DNA of 38,411 nt from Actinomycetales bacterium UBA1383 (GCA_002305415.1 DBQX01000015.1:1-38411), one strand, 5' to 3'; numbered from the stretch's first letter, positions 16,815 through 24,868 are shown. Program-made: numbers and translations. The notes: generated by a model from the sequence alone, not told the origin.

Positions 16815-16898
16815 GTGGTGCCTCCGGATCGTGGTGCCTCCGGATCGTGGGCCTCCCGGACCCAGGTGCCTCCCGGACCCAGGTGCCTCCCGGACCGC
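16815..16898 (+). repeat. degenerate 16-18-bp tandem repeat
   Basis: Five head-to-tail units of the form GGTGCCTCC(C)GGAYC lie in the gap after the NIF3-like gene. Two identical 16-bp units (16815-16830, 16831-16846) are followed by an 18-bp unit (16847-16864) and two 17-bp units (16865-16881, 16882-16898). The first two have one fewer C and end GGATC, the later ones GGACC, so the array has two sub-families. It lies outside any convincing reading frame. Confidence 0.8.
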
Positions 16899-17028
16899 GG
16901 CGCTCACTTCGCGAGGGCGAAACCACCCGTCCAGGTGGTCTTCGCCCCCGGCCACGTGACCACGGTGCGTGAAGCGGTGTTCGAGCCACTGGCCGGCAGC
17001 GCGACGGCAGCCCTCATAGACTCGATTC

Positions 17029-17529
17029 ATGGTCGCTCGCCCCGTACCACTCCCGCCCGGCCCGGGCCAGGAGTCCGTCTGGGACTACCCCCGCCCACCG
17101 CGTGTGGAGCCGTTCGGCGGCAGCATCGAGATCCACTTCGGCGGCCGCCGCATCGCCCGCACCGACCGCGCCCATCGCGTGCTCGAGACCAGCCACCCGC
17201 CCACCTACTACCTCCCCCGTGACGCCTTCGAGCCCGGGGTCCTCCGTCCCACCGGCGGCGCCACCTGGTGCGAGTGGAAGGGGCAGGCGAGCTATTTCGA
17301 CGTCGTCGTGGGCGACGCCGTCGCCCCCCGGGCGGCGTGGACGTACGAGACGCCCACGCCCGGCTTCGAGGCGATCGCGGGCGCGATCGCCGTGATGGCG
17401 CGCGCCATGGATCGCTGCACGGTGAACGGCGAGGTGGTGGCGCCGCAGCCGGGGGGCTTCTACGGCGGCTGGGTCACGAGCGCGGTCGTCGGGCCGTTCA
17501 AGGGGGAACCCGGCACAATGGGTTGGTGA
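17029..17529 (+). CDS. DUF427 domain protein
   Basis: A 166-residue protein that matches DUF427: ESVWDYPRPPRVEPFGGSIEIHFGG, IARTDRAHRVLETSHPPTYYLPRDAF, WCEWKGQASYFDV and the C-terminal VNGEVVAPQPGGFYGGW. The double beta-tent fold is known for the family; its biochemical role is not. TAGACT (17017-17022) is six bases before the ATG, so a leaderless message is likely. It ends 35 bases before the SDR gene, and the two may be co-transcribed. Confidence 0.88.
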   Translation: MVARPVPLPPGPGQESVWDYPRPPRVEPFGGSIEIHFGGRRIARTDRAHRVLETSHPPTYYLPRDAFEPGVLRPTGGATWCEWKGQASYFDVVVGDAVAPRAAWTYETPTPGFEAIAGAIAVMARAMDRCTVNGEVVAPQPGGFYGGWVTSAVVGPFKGEPGTMGW

Positions 17530-17564
17530 CACCTGTCACCGAAATCCGAAGGAGCCAGCACGCC

Positions 17565-18368
17565 ATGCAGATCAACACCAACGTCTTCGTGGTCACCGGT
17601 GGGGGCAGCGGGATCGGCCGGCAGGTGGTCCTCGGACTGGTGAGGCGCGGCGCACGTGTGGCGGCGGTCGACCTGAACGAGGCGGGTCTGGCCGAGACGG
17701 CGCGGCTCGCCGGCGTCGGCGAACGGCTGACGACGCACGTCGTGGACGTCACCGACCGGGCCCGGGTGGCGGCGCTCGCCGACGAGGTGGTCGCCACTCA
17801 CGGCCGCGTGGATGGCCTCCTGAACGTCGCGGGGATCATCCAGCCCTTCGTGCGGGTGAAGGACCTGGACTTCGCCCAGATGGAGAAGGTCATGGCCGTG
17901 AACTTCTGGGGCGTCATCAACACCACCAAGACGTTCCTGCCATTGCTCCTGGAGCGGCCCGCGGCGAGCCTCGTCAACGTGGCCAGCATGGGAGCAGTCG
18001 CGCCGGTTCCCGGGCAGACCATCTACGGCGCCTCGAAGGCCGCCGTCAAGATGCTGACCGAGGGACTCTACGCCGAACTCATGGGGACGAGCGTCGCTGC
18101 CACCATCGTCATCATGGGGGGCTCGGCCACTGACATCACCAAGAACTCCGGGGTGGAGGTCCCGCGCACCGATGCGGCGAAGCCCGGCACGGGCATGACG
18201 CTCACCTCGCCGGAGGACGCCGCCGCGCAGATCATCGGCGCGATGGAGAAGGGCGTGTTCCGCGTGGTGGTGGGCAAGGACGCGCGCTCGCTCGACATCC
18301 TGTCCCGCATCTCCCCGAAGAAGGCGACCGAGACCATCGCGACGCGGATGAAGGCGCTGCTCTCCTGA
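17565..18368 (+). CDS. short-chain dehydrogenase/reductase (SDR)
   Basis: A 267-residue classical SDR. The NAD(P)-binding TGGGSGIG is at residues 11-18, the structural Asn at 113, the catalytic Ser at 141, Tyr at 154 and Lys at 158 (YGASK). Asp36 at the end of the second strand (AAVDLNEA) suggests NAD(H) preference. The C-terminal portion (SPEDAAAQIIGAMEKGVFRVVVG) is typical of SDRs acting on fatty or alicyclic alcohols, but the substrate is open. AAGGAG precedes the ATG at 17565 by about eleven bases. Its stop is one base from the stop of the convergent PPK2 gene. Confidence 0.88.
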   Translation: MQINTNVFVVTGGGSGIGRQVVLGLVRRGARVAAVDLNEAGLAETARLAGVGERLTTHVVDVTDRARVAALADEVVATHGRVDGLLNVAGIIQPFVRVKDLDFAQMEKVMAVNFWGVINTTKTFLPLLLERPAASLVNVASMGAVAPVPGQTIYGASKAAVKMLTEGLYAELMGTSVAATIVIMGGSATDITKNSGVEVPRTDAAKPGTGMTLTSPEDAAAQIIGAMEKGVFRVVVGKDARSLDILSRISPKKATETIATRMKALLS

Positions 18369-18369
18369 C

Positions 18370-19257
18370 TCAGTCCTCGCGGTCCAGGATCTCCGGGCCC
18401 TTGGTGACGGGCTGCAGGGTCGCGGCGTAGTCAGGCACGTAGGTGTTGACCGTGACGGACGGCCGGCGGTAGCCGAAGCCCTCCGGCCGCGGGGGCAGCT
18501 CGATCTCGCCCAGGGGGATCTCCTTGTACGGGATGGACTCCAGGAGGTGGTGGATCATGTTGATCCGCGCGGCCTTCTTGGAGTCCGAGCCCACCTGGTA
18601 CCACGGCGCGATCGGGGTGTCCGTGTGTACGAGCATCTCGTCCTTCGCGCGGGAGTACTCCTCCCACTTGGTGATGGACTCGAGGTCCATGGGCGAGAGC
18701 TTCCACAGCCGGAGCGGGTCATGGAGGCGGCGCTGGAAGCGGTCGTACTGCACCCGGTCGCTGACCGAGAACCAGTACTTCCGCAGCATGATCCCGTCCT
18801 CCACCAGCATCTGCTCGAAGATCGGGGCCTGCCGCATGAACCGCATCACCTCGCGCGCGGAGGCGAACCCCATCACCTTCTCGACTCCGGCCCGGTTGTA
18901 CCACGAGCGGTCGAACAGCACGATCTCGCCCGCAGCGGGGAGGTGGGCGATGTAGCGCTGGAAGTACCACTGGGTGCGTTCCCGCTCCGTGGGCGCCGGG
19001 AGCGCCGCGATGCGCGCCACGCGCGGGGAGAGGTACTCCGTGATGCGCTTGATCGTGCCGCCCTTCCCGGCGGCGTCGCGGCCCTCGAAGATGATCACGA
19101 TCCGCTGGCCGGTCTCCTTGACCCACACCTGCAGCTTGGCGAGCTCGCCCTGCAGCCGGTACATCTCGGCCTCATAGGTGCGGTTGGAGATCTTCGCGAC
19201 CTTGTGGGGGTCCTGCTCGTCGTCGTGGGCGTCCGTTGGGGGATTCTTCGTGGCCAT
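18370..19257 (-). CDS. ppk2: polyphosphate kinase 2 family protein
   Basis: A 295-residue single-domain PPK2. Walker A GRDAAGKGG is at residues 59-67, with the following KRITEYLSPR lid region, and Walker B LFDRSWYNR at 114-122. The LRKYWFSVSDRVQYDRFQRRL and KWEEYSRAKDEML stretches are diagnostic. The family moves phosphate between polyphosphate and nucleotides (GTP or ATP synthesis from polyP, or NMP/NDP phosphorylation); the one-domain form here resembles the class usually called class I. The ATG at 19257 has TACCCT seven bases upstream on this strand. It is divergent from the CHAD gene at 19369, a polyphosphate-binding family, so the two probably act on the same polymer. Confidence 0.92.
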   Translation of the reverse strand: MATKNPPTDAHDDEQDPHKVAKISNRTYEAEMYRLQGELAKLQVWVKETGQRIVIIFEGRDAAGKGGTIKRITEYLSPRVARIAALPAPTERERTQWYFQRYIAHLPAAGEIVLFDRSWYNRAGVEKVMGFASAREVMRFMRQAPIFEQMLVEDGIMLRKYWFSVSDRVQYDRFQRRLHDPLRLWKLSPMDLESITKWEEYSRAKDEMLVHTDTPIAPWYQVGSDSKKAARINMIHHLLESIPYKEIPLGEIELPPRPEGFGYRRPSVTVNTYVPDYAATLQPVTKGPEILDRED

Positions 19258-19368
19258 GCCTCCGAGGGTACGGCGGTCACCCTGACGCCATGCCGTTTTG
19301 CTGGACCAAACCGGTTCTGGGTCGTCCAATCCGTTGCGCGCGGCGCGCGGCACCGCTTCACTCAGAGA

Positions 19369-20235
19369 ATGACCACGCCCGCGACCGACACGACTCCCCC
19401 CGCGCCCGCCGGCGAGTACTGCGCCGTCGTCCTCACCCGCCTCGCCGACGGGGTGGTCGGCAACGCGGCGGAGTTCGTGGACGGCCACGAGGTGGAGCCG
19501 CTCCACCAGCTGCGCATCGGCACCCGGAAGCTCCGCGCCGCGCTCGCCTTCTTCGCGCCGCTCTTCCACGGGGACGAGCGCCTCGAACGTGCCCAGGGCC
19601 GACTGCGGCGGATCGCGCTGCCCTTCGGCCAGCTCCGTGACCTGGACGTCTTCCTCGAGCACCTCGACGACGGCGACGCGCCCGTGCGCCCGGAGGACGC
19701 CGAGGCGCTGCGCGTGCACCTGGTGCGGCGACGCCGACGCCTCGCGGGCGGCGTCGACGAGGTGGTGCGCTCCCGCAAGTGGCGTCAGACCGTGGACCGC
19801 ATTCGGGCGGACGCCGCGGAGGGTTCATGGAGGTCGGCTCCCGGCGCGGCCGTGGAGGCGCGGACCTTCGTGGCGGAACAGCTGGACCTCTGGTGGTGGG
19901 CGCTGCTCGCGCTGAGTGTCGACCTCGCGGAGCTGCCCACGGGACCGCGCCACCGGGTCCGGATCGAGGCGAAGAAGCTGCGTTACGTCACCGAGGTGAC
20001 CGCGGACCTGTTCGCGGACCGCGAGGAGGAACGCGCGACGTTCACGGCGGGGCTGAAGGAGATCCAGGACGAGCTGGGGGAGCTGAACGACCTGATGGTG
20101 GCGGTCTCCATCGTCGAGGACGCGGGGTTCGAGCCGCTGATCCTGGAGGACCCGGTGGACCACACGGCGAAGGCCCTCGCGGCCAGAGCGGAGCTCATCG
20201 CGCGAGGGCCCTACTGGTCGCACGCCAGCAGTTGA
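19369..20235 (+). CDS. CHAD domain protein
   Basis: A 288-residue, helical CHAD domain protein. The conserved N-terminal motif VEPLHQLRIGTRKLRAALAFF (about residues 42-62) and the C-terminal RHRVRIEAKKLRYVTEV, rich in His, Arg and Lys, are the two basic halves that line the polyphosphate-binding groove. CHAD domains are known to bind inorganic polyphosphate. No CYTH triphosphatase domain is attached. It lies divergently from ppk2, 111 bases apart, so shared control or function with polyphosphate metabolism is likely. The ATG at 19369 follows TTCACT plus six bases, a weak leaderless-like box. Confidence 0.9.
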   Translation: MTTPATDTTPPAPAGEYCAVVLTRLADGVVGNAAEFVDGHEVEPLHQLRIGTRKLRAALAFFAPLFHGDERLERAQGRLRRIALPFGQLRDLDVFLEHLDDGDAPVRPEDAEALRVHLVRRRRRLAGGVDEVVRSRKWRQTVDRIRADAAEGSWRSAPGAAVEARTFVAEQLDLWWWALLALSVDLAELPTGPRHRVRIEAKKLRYVTEVTADLFADREEERATFTAGLKEIQDELGELNDLMVAVSIVEDAGFEPLILEDPVDHTAKALAARAELIARGPYWSHASS

Positions 20236-20245
20236 CCGGCAGGGA

Positions 20246-20773
20246 TCAGATGAAGACGATCTGGGCGCCCTCCGAGATCTCCATGAAGTCGCTCGCCGAG
20301 ATGATGCCCTCGACACCCTCGTAGAGATCCTCCTCCACGAGCTTCATCATGTCCGCGCTCATGCGGCAAGCCCACAGGTGGCCACCGGAGGCGGTGATCA
20401 TGTCGAGCATCTCGGGGACCTCCGGGATGTCCAGGTCGGCGATCTGCTTCTTCATCATCTTGGTGGTCATCGCGGTCATCCCGGGGAGGCCGGCGAGACC
20501 CTGCGGCATGGAGATGCCGAACTGCCCGGGCGGGTGCATCGCGGTGTTGCCCAGATAGCTGAACTTGAGGTTCCCCATGGTCTTCTTGTTGATCATGTCG
20601 AAGCCCCAGAAGGTGAAGAAGAGGTGGGTCTCGATCCCCTCGCCCAGGGCGGCGTTCGCCAGGATCAGGCCCGGGTAGGCCATGTCCAGGTTGCCCTTCG
20701 AGCAGATGAGGACGAACTTGCGGCCGGTCTCCGCATCGTCGTCGAAGGAGGGGACGAACGGCTGGTCAGTCAT
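20246..20773 (-). CDS. DsrE family sulfur-carrier protein
   Basis: A 175-residue DsrE-family protein of the DsrE2-like (peroxiredoxin-like) type. It has FVLICSKGNLD with Cys24, the membrane-facing LFFTFWGFDMINKK at about residues 51-64, and GGHLWACRMSADM with Cys136, the position of the sulfur-binding Cys in this family. It is paralogous to the last domain of the fusion at 30595-33084, which also has MFFTFWG and a conserved C-terminal Cys, but it carries an extra N-terminal Cys. It is the third gene of the SQR-TusE-DsrE operon, with AAAAGGA before the ATG. A role in passing persulfide sulfur from SQR-linked oxidation is inferred. Confidence 0.88.
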   Translation of the reverse strand: MTDQPFVPSFDDDAETGRKFVLICSKGNLDMAYPGLILANAALGEGIETHLFFTFWGFDMINKKTMGNLKFSYLGNTAMHPPGQFGISMPQGLAGLPGMTAMTTKMMKKQIADLDIPEVPEMLDMITASGGHLWACRMSADMMKLVEEDLYEGVEGIISASDFMEISEGAQIVFI

Positions 20774-20803
20774 GTGCGGTCCTTTTCGGTGTGCGGGGGC
20801 GGG

Positions 20804-21118
20804 TCAGACGCAGCCCTTGGGCTTCGGCAGCCCGGCGACGTAGGACATCTTCTTGGCGGGCTTGCCGGGGAACAGCGTGAACAGCTGCTTCACGGGAACC
20901 CCCATCTGGGTGGAGACGCGGCGCAGCGTGGCGGTCTCGCCCTGGGCCTCGTAGTCCGTCCGGAGGAAGTTGATGACCTTCCAGTGGTCGTCGGTCAGTT
21001 CGATGCCGATGAGGCCGGCGAGCGCGGCGCCGAGCTCCTCGTTCCACTGCGAGGGCTGGGTGAGGAAGCCCTCCTCGTTGACCTCGACCGTCTGGCCGGC
21101 GATGGTGGTGGTGGGCAT
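20804..21118 (-). CDS. tusE: TusE/DsrC family sulfur relay protein
   Basis: A 104-residue TusE/DsrC/DsvC protein: LTQPSQWNEELGAALAGLIGIELTDDHWKVINFLR, then the long helical core and a C-terminal LPKPKGCV. The penultimate Cys103 (CysA) that carries the persulfide is present. The second DsrC cysteine, eleven residues earlier, is replaced by Ser, so it cannot make the DsrC-type disulfide/trisulfide and should act as a single-Cys carrier. No dsrAB or other dissimilatory sulfite reductase gene is nearby. It lies between the SQR and DsrE genes in one operon with short gaps and has GAAAGGA before the ATG. Confidence 0.9.
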   Translation of the reverse strand: MPTTTIAGQTVEVNEEGFLTQPSQWNEELGAALAGLIGIELTDDHWKVINFLRTDYEAQGETATLRRVSTQMGVPVKQLFTLFPGKPAKKMSYVAGLPKPKGCV

Positions 21119-21143
21119 GGGGGTCCTTTCGTGGAGGGAGGTG

Positions 21144-22394
21144 TCAGACGTTCGTGTTCTTGCCGGCCATGTACATGTCGGCCGGCAGGCCGATCGGGCG
21201 GCCCGGGATGAGCAGGTTCCAGTAGATCCACCGGAACGCCAGCTTGCTCAGGTGGTTGATGGTCGACTCGCCGAGCAGCGTCAGCGGGCCCACCACCGGG
21301 GCGGGGAACTTGCCGGGGTAGGGCTCGGTCTCGTAGTTGAAGTCGAGCAGCAGGGCCTTGCGGTTGCCGGACTCGATGAAGCAGTTGGCGTGGCCGTCGA
21401 ACTTGTGGGTCATCGTGTGCCCGGCGACCAGCTGCATGAAGTTCTCGACGAAGATGTCGATCGAGAAGTGGGCAACCGACCCCGCCTTGGACGTGGGCAG
21501 GTTGTTGGCGTCCCCGAGCGCGAAGATCTCCGGGTGGTCCGGATGCTGCATCGTGTGCTTGTCCACGGTGACGAAGTTGAGCTCGTCGCCCAGGCCCGAG
21601 CGGGCCACGAACTCGGCACCCATGTTGAGCGGCACCGTGACGAGCTGGTCGAAGGGGATCTCGCGCTCGTCGAAGGAGACGATCTTCTTCTCCCCGGCGT
21701 CGATGCGCTCGATCATGAAGTCGGCCTCGACCTTGATGTTCCGGCTCTCCAGGAGGTCGCCGAGGATCTTGGACGCCACCGGCTTGGTGAACGCGCCGTC
21801 CAGGGGCGTGACGTAGGTGATCTCCGTCTCGTCACGCAGCCCGTGCTCGCGGAGCCAGGCGTCGGCCAGCAGCACGAACTCCAGGGGTGCCACCGGGCAC
21901 ATGATGGGGAACTCGGTGATGTGCATGACCAGCTTGCCGCCGCGCCACTTGAACGCCTGCTCCCGGAGCGCGATCGCGCCCTCGAGGGTGTAGAACTCGC
22001 CCACTGACCCGTGCCACTCGTCGGAGAGCGTGCCCTCGGTCATGTCGGGCCGGGGGTGCGCCCCTGACGCGATGACGAGGTAGTCGTACGGGAGCACGCG
22101 CCCGCCCTCGAGGAGGACCTGCTTCTCCTCGGGCTTGACGACGTCGACCTCGCCCATGACGAAGGTGACGCCGTCCGGGAGGAACGTGTGCGCGGAACGG
22201 CGCGCGTCCTCCGGCTCGTTGATGCCGAACGGGATGAAGAGGTAGGCGGGCTTGTAGTCGTGGACGTCGTCCTTGGCGACGACGGTGATCTCCCACTCCG
22301 ACTTGGGGAGCTTGGCCCGGAGCTTGTTGGCGGTGATGGTCCCTGCGGTCCCGGCACCGAGGATGAGGAGCCGGCGCACTGCGTTGTGTTTCAC
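21144..22394 (-). CDS. sqr: sulfide:quinone oxidoreductase-like flavoprotein
   Basis: A 416-residue FAD enzyme of the SQR family. GAGTAG (13-18) is the first FAD-binding motif, VIASGAHPRP is the central one, and FALGDANNLPTSKAGSVAHF (about 291-310) binds FAD and faces the quinone. Two redox cysteines are visible: Cys166 (EFPIMCPVAP) and Cys338 (GHANCFIESG). The third, near residue 130 in some SQRs, is absent. The C-terminus has amphipathic helices (KLAFRWIYWNLLIPG) for membrane contact. It should oxidise sulfide to bound polysulfide or persulfide and reduce menaquinone. The GTG at 22394 is chosen because TATATT lies seven bases before it; the upstream alternative at 22565 runs through the operator. 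It is the first gene of a three-gene operon. Confidence 0.9.
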   Translation of the reverse strand: MKHNAVRRLLILGAGTAGTITANKLRAKLPKSEWEITVVAKDDVHDYKPAYLFIPFGINEPEDARRSAHTFLPDGVTFVMGEVDVVKPEEKQVLLEGGRVLPYDYLVIASGAHPRPDMTEGTLSDEWHGSVGEFYTLEGAIALREQAFKWRGGKLVMHITEFPIMCPVAPLEFVLLADAWLREHGLRDETEITYVTPLDGAFTKPVASKILGDLLESRNIKVEADFMIERIDAGEKKIVSFDEREIPFDQLVTVPLNMGAEFVARSGLGDELNFVTVDKHTMQHPDHPEIFALGDANNLPTSKAGSVAHFSIDIFVENFMQLVAGHTMTHKFDGHANCFIESGNRKALLLDFNYETEPYPGKFPAPVVGPLTLLGESTINHLSKLAFRWIYWNLLIPGRPIGLPADMYMAGKNTNV

Positions 22395-22403
22395 GGGAAT
22401 CAA

Positions 22404-22421
22404 TATACCCCTATGGGTATA
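22404..22421. promoter_or_regulatory. CsoR/CstR-like operator, site 2
   Basis: TATACCCCTATGGGTATA has 7-bp perfect arms around four bases and differs from the ATACCCC-N2-GGGGTAT core at one position. On the minus strand it overlaps the -10 TATATT (22402-22407), which ends seven bases before the GTG start of the SQR gene. The repressor would therefore block the whole SQR-TusE-DsrE operon. The gene content points to a persulfide-sensing CstR rather than a copper-sensing CsoR; that is inference. Confidence 0.72.
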
Positions 22422-22453
22422 GAAGCGGTACCGGGCCAAGGTCCCGGGTCCGC

Positions 22454-23191
22454 TCACGGCCGCTCCGGGACCACCTGTCCGATGGCCTCCGTGAAGGCCG
22501 CGGCCCAGCCGGCGTAGCCGCGGTCGTTGGGGTGGAAGGCGTCGGCCGCCACGTTCCGTATCCACCCCAGGTGGCCGGCCGCCCGGGTCGCCCGGTGCAA
22601 CGCCACGAGGTGGTGGCCGGCCTCCCGGATCAGGGGCCTGACCCCGAGTGCCATCACGTTCGAGCGCGCCTCGAAGGGGGGCACCAGGAAGCCGGGCGGG
22701 TCAGCCACGAAGCTCCCGGGCGGCAGCTCGGCGAGCACCTCGCCCATGGTGTCCAGGAATCGCGCCACGGAGATGCGCCGGTCGACGACGTCGTTGCCCC
22801 CGATCCCGACGGTCAGCACCTCCGGTGTGACACCGAGGTCGACGAGCCGCGGCAGCTGGTCCTCCAGGACGTCACGCGCCTTCGCGCCCGAGACGGACAG
22901 GTTGTAGACCGCGACGTCCCGGCCGCTGCGCGCGGCCAGGAAGCCGGCGACCGCGGCCACGTACCCCCGGTCCGGGGCGGAGGCCCCGACTCCCTGCGCC
23001 GCGGAGTCGCCCAGGGCGACATACCGCAGGTCACCCGCCTCGGGATCATGGGACTGGGCGAGCGCGCGCCAGTGCTCGCGATACTCCTCCACGGAGCGGC
23101 GGACCAGGCGCACGCCCGCTACACGACGGCGCACCGCCGCGGTGGCGGCACCCGCGGCCGCGGCCGTTCCCACGATCCTCACGACACCCAT
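22454..23191 (-). CDS. SGNH/GDSL family hydrolase
   Basis: A 245-residue protein with all four SGNH blocks: GDSAAQGVG (about 61-69, Ser63 nucleophile), NLSVSGAKA with the oxyanion Gly, VGIGGNDVV (about 128-136, Asn), and the C-terminal DAFHPNDRGYAGWA with the Asp/His pair. The first 20 residues are hydrophobic and Ala-rich (VRIVGTAAAAGAATAAVRRR), so it may be membrane-anchored or secreted rather than cytosolic. Esterase or lipase activity on small acyl esters is expected; the substrate is unknown. A start at 23191 is preferred over the longer GTG at 23218. It is divergent from the gene at 23296. Confidence 0.88.
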   Translation of the reverse strand: MGVVRIVGTAAAAGAATAAVRRRVAGVRLVRRSVEEYREHWRALAQSHDPEAGDLRYVALGDSAAQGVGASAPDRGYVAAVAGFLAARSGRDVAVYNLSVSGAKARDVLEDQLPRLVDLGVTPEVLTVGIGGNDVVDRRISVARFLDTMGEVLAELPPGSFVADPPGFLVPPFEARSNVMALGVRPLIREAGHHLVALHRATRAAGHLGWIRNVAADAFHPNDRGYAGWAAAFTEAIGQVVPERP

Positions 23192-23295
23192 GCCGGTTTC
23201 CCCTCTGCTCGGATCCACTGTAGGCGTTTCGCCACGGGCAGAGGGGGGTGGGGAGGCGACGCGCAGCCGGAACCCCCAACTGGTTCAATCGCACC

Positions 23296-23958
23296 ATGAC
23301 GTTCTACGCGGACCTGCCCGCCCGTCGCACACGCCAGATCCTCGCCGACGTCGGGGTGCTCCTCTGGGTGGTGCTGTGGGTGCGCGCCGGACTGTCCGTG
23401 CGGGAGACGATCCTCGGTGCCATGGCGCCGGCGCTGCAGCTCGAGACGGCGGGGGAGTCCCTGCAGGGGTCACTCGGGGCGGCCGCGGAGCGCGTGGGGG
23501 CGATCCCCCTCCTGGGGAGTACCGTGGCCGGTCCGTTCGAATCGGCCGCGGATGCCGCGGAGAGCGTGCGGCGGGCCGGTGAGGACCTGGCGGCCTTCGT
23601 CGAGCGCACCGCGCTCCTCACGGGGCTCGCGACGGCGCTCGTGCCCGTCCTCCTCGCGCTGGTGCCGTGGCTGGTCATCCGCGTCCGCTTCGCGCGCCGC
23701 GCCCGGGCGCTCCAGGCACTTCTCTCCACGGGCGAGCCCCTCGAACTCCTCGCGCTGCGGGCGCTGGCCACCCAGCCCGTCACGGTACTCACCCGGGTGA
23801 GTCCGACGGCGGCGCACGACTGGCGGACAGGGCGGCGCGACGTCGTCGAGCGGCTGGCGGAACTCGAGCTCCGCAGCGCCGGCGTCGACCTCACGGCACG
23901 ACACAGGGAGGGGCTCGCCGGCGGAACCGGCGAGCCCCTCCCACGCGGCACTCAGTAG
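23296..23958 (+). CDS. unknown membrane protein
   Basis: I do not recognise this 220-residue protein. It has two clear membrane helices: near residues 15-32 (LADVGVLLWVVLWVRAGLSV) and about 110-130 (LLTGLATALVPVLLALVPWLVI). Between them lies a helical domain of about 70 residues rich in Ala and Glu (SAADAAESVRRAGEDLAAFVERTA), which should be outside the cell. After the second helix comes a basic cytoplasmic tail. The ATG at 23296 has TTCAAT six bases before it. The last residues are encoded by the terminator hairpin, and the gene overlaps the convergent sugar-enzyme gene by seven bases. Confidence 0.75.
   Translation: MTFYADLPARRTRQILADVGVLLWVVLWVRAGLSVRETILGAMAPALQLETAGESLQGSLGAAAERVGAIPLLGSTVAGPFESAADAAESVRRAGEDLAAFVERTALLTGLATALVPVLLALVPWLVIRVRFARRARALQALLSTGEPLELLALRALATQPVTVLTRVSPTAAHDWRTGRRDVVERLAELELRSAGVDLTARHREGLAGGTGEPLPRGTQ
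23906..23942. terminator. bidirectional terminator inside the gene end
   Basis: A perfect 16-bp stem (23906-23921 with 23927-23942, arms starting GGGAGGGGCTCGCCGG) surrounds a five-base loop CGGAA. It lies within the last codons of the 23296-23958 gene and just past the stop of the convergent gene at 23952, so one hairpin can serve both. Confidence 0.8.
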
Positions 23959-24800
23959 CCGATCGACCTCAGGTACTCGCGGGAGTCCTTCAGGCAGTCG
24001 AAGGGATCACGGCCGTAGGTGTCGTCCTGCTCCACGAAGAAGTACTCCGCACCGGCGGCCTCCGCCGCGGGGAGCAGCTTGGGCCAGTTCATGTTGCCCG
24101 CACCCACCTCGGCGAACTGCGCGATGTTCACGAACACGTTGTAGAAGCCGGCCATGTCGCCCTTTGCCAGCAGCTCCATGGCGGTCGGGGGGAGCGGAAC
24201 CACCCGGAAGTCCTTCACATGGATGATCTTGCAGACGCCGCTGTACTCCTCGAGCATGTCGAGCGGGGCCATGCCGCCGCGCTGCACCCAGTGGAGGTCC
24301 ACCTCGAACCCCACGGACGGGCCGACCCGCCGCACGATGTCGAAGATGCGCTCGCCGTCGAACTGGGCGAGGTCCACGTGGTGGTTGTGGTAGCACAGCG
24401 TGATGCCCTCAGCCGCGAGCTTCTGCGCGGCCGCCTCGCACTCGGCCGCCCAGGTCTCGCACGCCTCCTTCGAGGCCATGGCGTCGAACGGCATCATGCC
24501 GATGCGGACGAACCGGGTGCCCAGCCGCCTGCAGTCGGACACGATCTTGTCGAAGTTCTCCTCGAGGTTGTCACCGGTCGCGACCGGCCCGGGCTTCAGT
24601 GCCACCGAGAGCGCGCCCACCTCGAGCCCCAACTCCGAGATCCCGCGCTCGAGGTTCGCCACGTTCTCCTCGCTCATCGGGATCTGCGAGACCTCGACGG
24701 CGTCGTAGCCGAGTTCCCTCACCCGCTGCAGCACGGGCCACATGCCCTCCGCCGCCACCTTGTCCTTCAGCATCATCATCTGGACGCCGAGTACTGCCAT
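23952..24800 (-). CDS. sugar phosphate isomerase/epimerase-like TIM-barrel protein
   Basis: A 282-residue AP-endonuclease-2 type TIM barrel (xylose isomerase-like superfamily, as in IolE and 3-keto-sugar enzymes). The metal-ligand pattern is visible: LCYHNHHVDLAQFDG (His near 135-138), FEVDLHWVQRGG (Glu/Asp and His), IIHVKDF (His, Lys, Asp) and FVEQDDTYGRDP at the end. The family includes inosose dehydratase, erythrulose isomerases and beta-eliminating 3-keto-glycoside enzymes; which applies is unknown. It is the last gene of a four-gene leftward operon with two Gfo/Idh oxidoreductases and another such TIM barrel. Confidence 0.87.
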   Translation of the reverse strand: MAVLGVQMMMLKDKVAAEGMWPVLQRVRELGYDAVEVSQIPMSEENVANLERGISELGLEVGALSVALKPGPVATGDNLEENFDKIVSDCRRLGTRFVRIGMMPFDAMASKEACETWAAECEAAAQKLAAEGITLCYHNHHVDLAQFDGERIFDIVRRVGPSVGFEVDLHWVQRGGMAPLDMLEEYSGVCKIIHVKDFRVVPLPPTAMELLAKGDMAGFYNVFVNIAQFAEVGAGNMNWPKLLPAAEAAGAEYFFVEQDDTYGRDPFDCLKDSREYLRSIGY

Positions 24801-24868
24801 CTCTTCTTCCTTCTCTTTGTCTGTTGGCGGGGATCGCCGCCCGCCTCAGCGGGCGGCTCCGGTCGCGT

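Noticed and set aside
20804..21118. Part of a dissimilatory sulfite reductase system (DsrC)
   Set aside because: No dsrAB or dsrMKJOP in the window, and the second DsrC cysteine is Ser.
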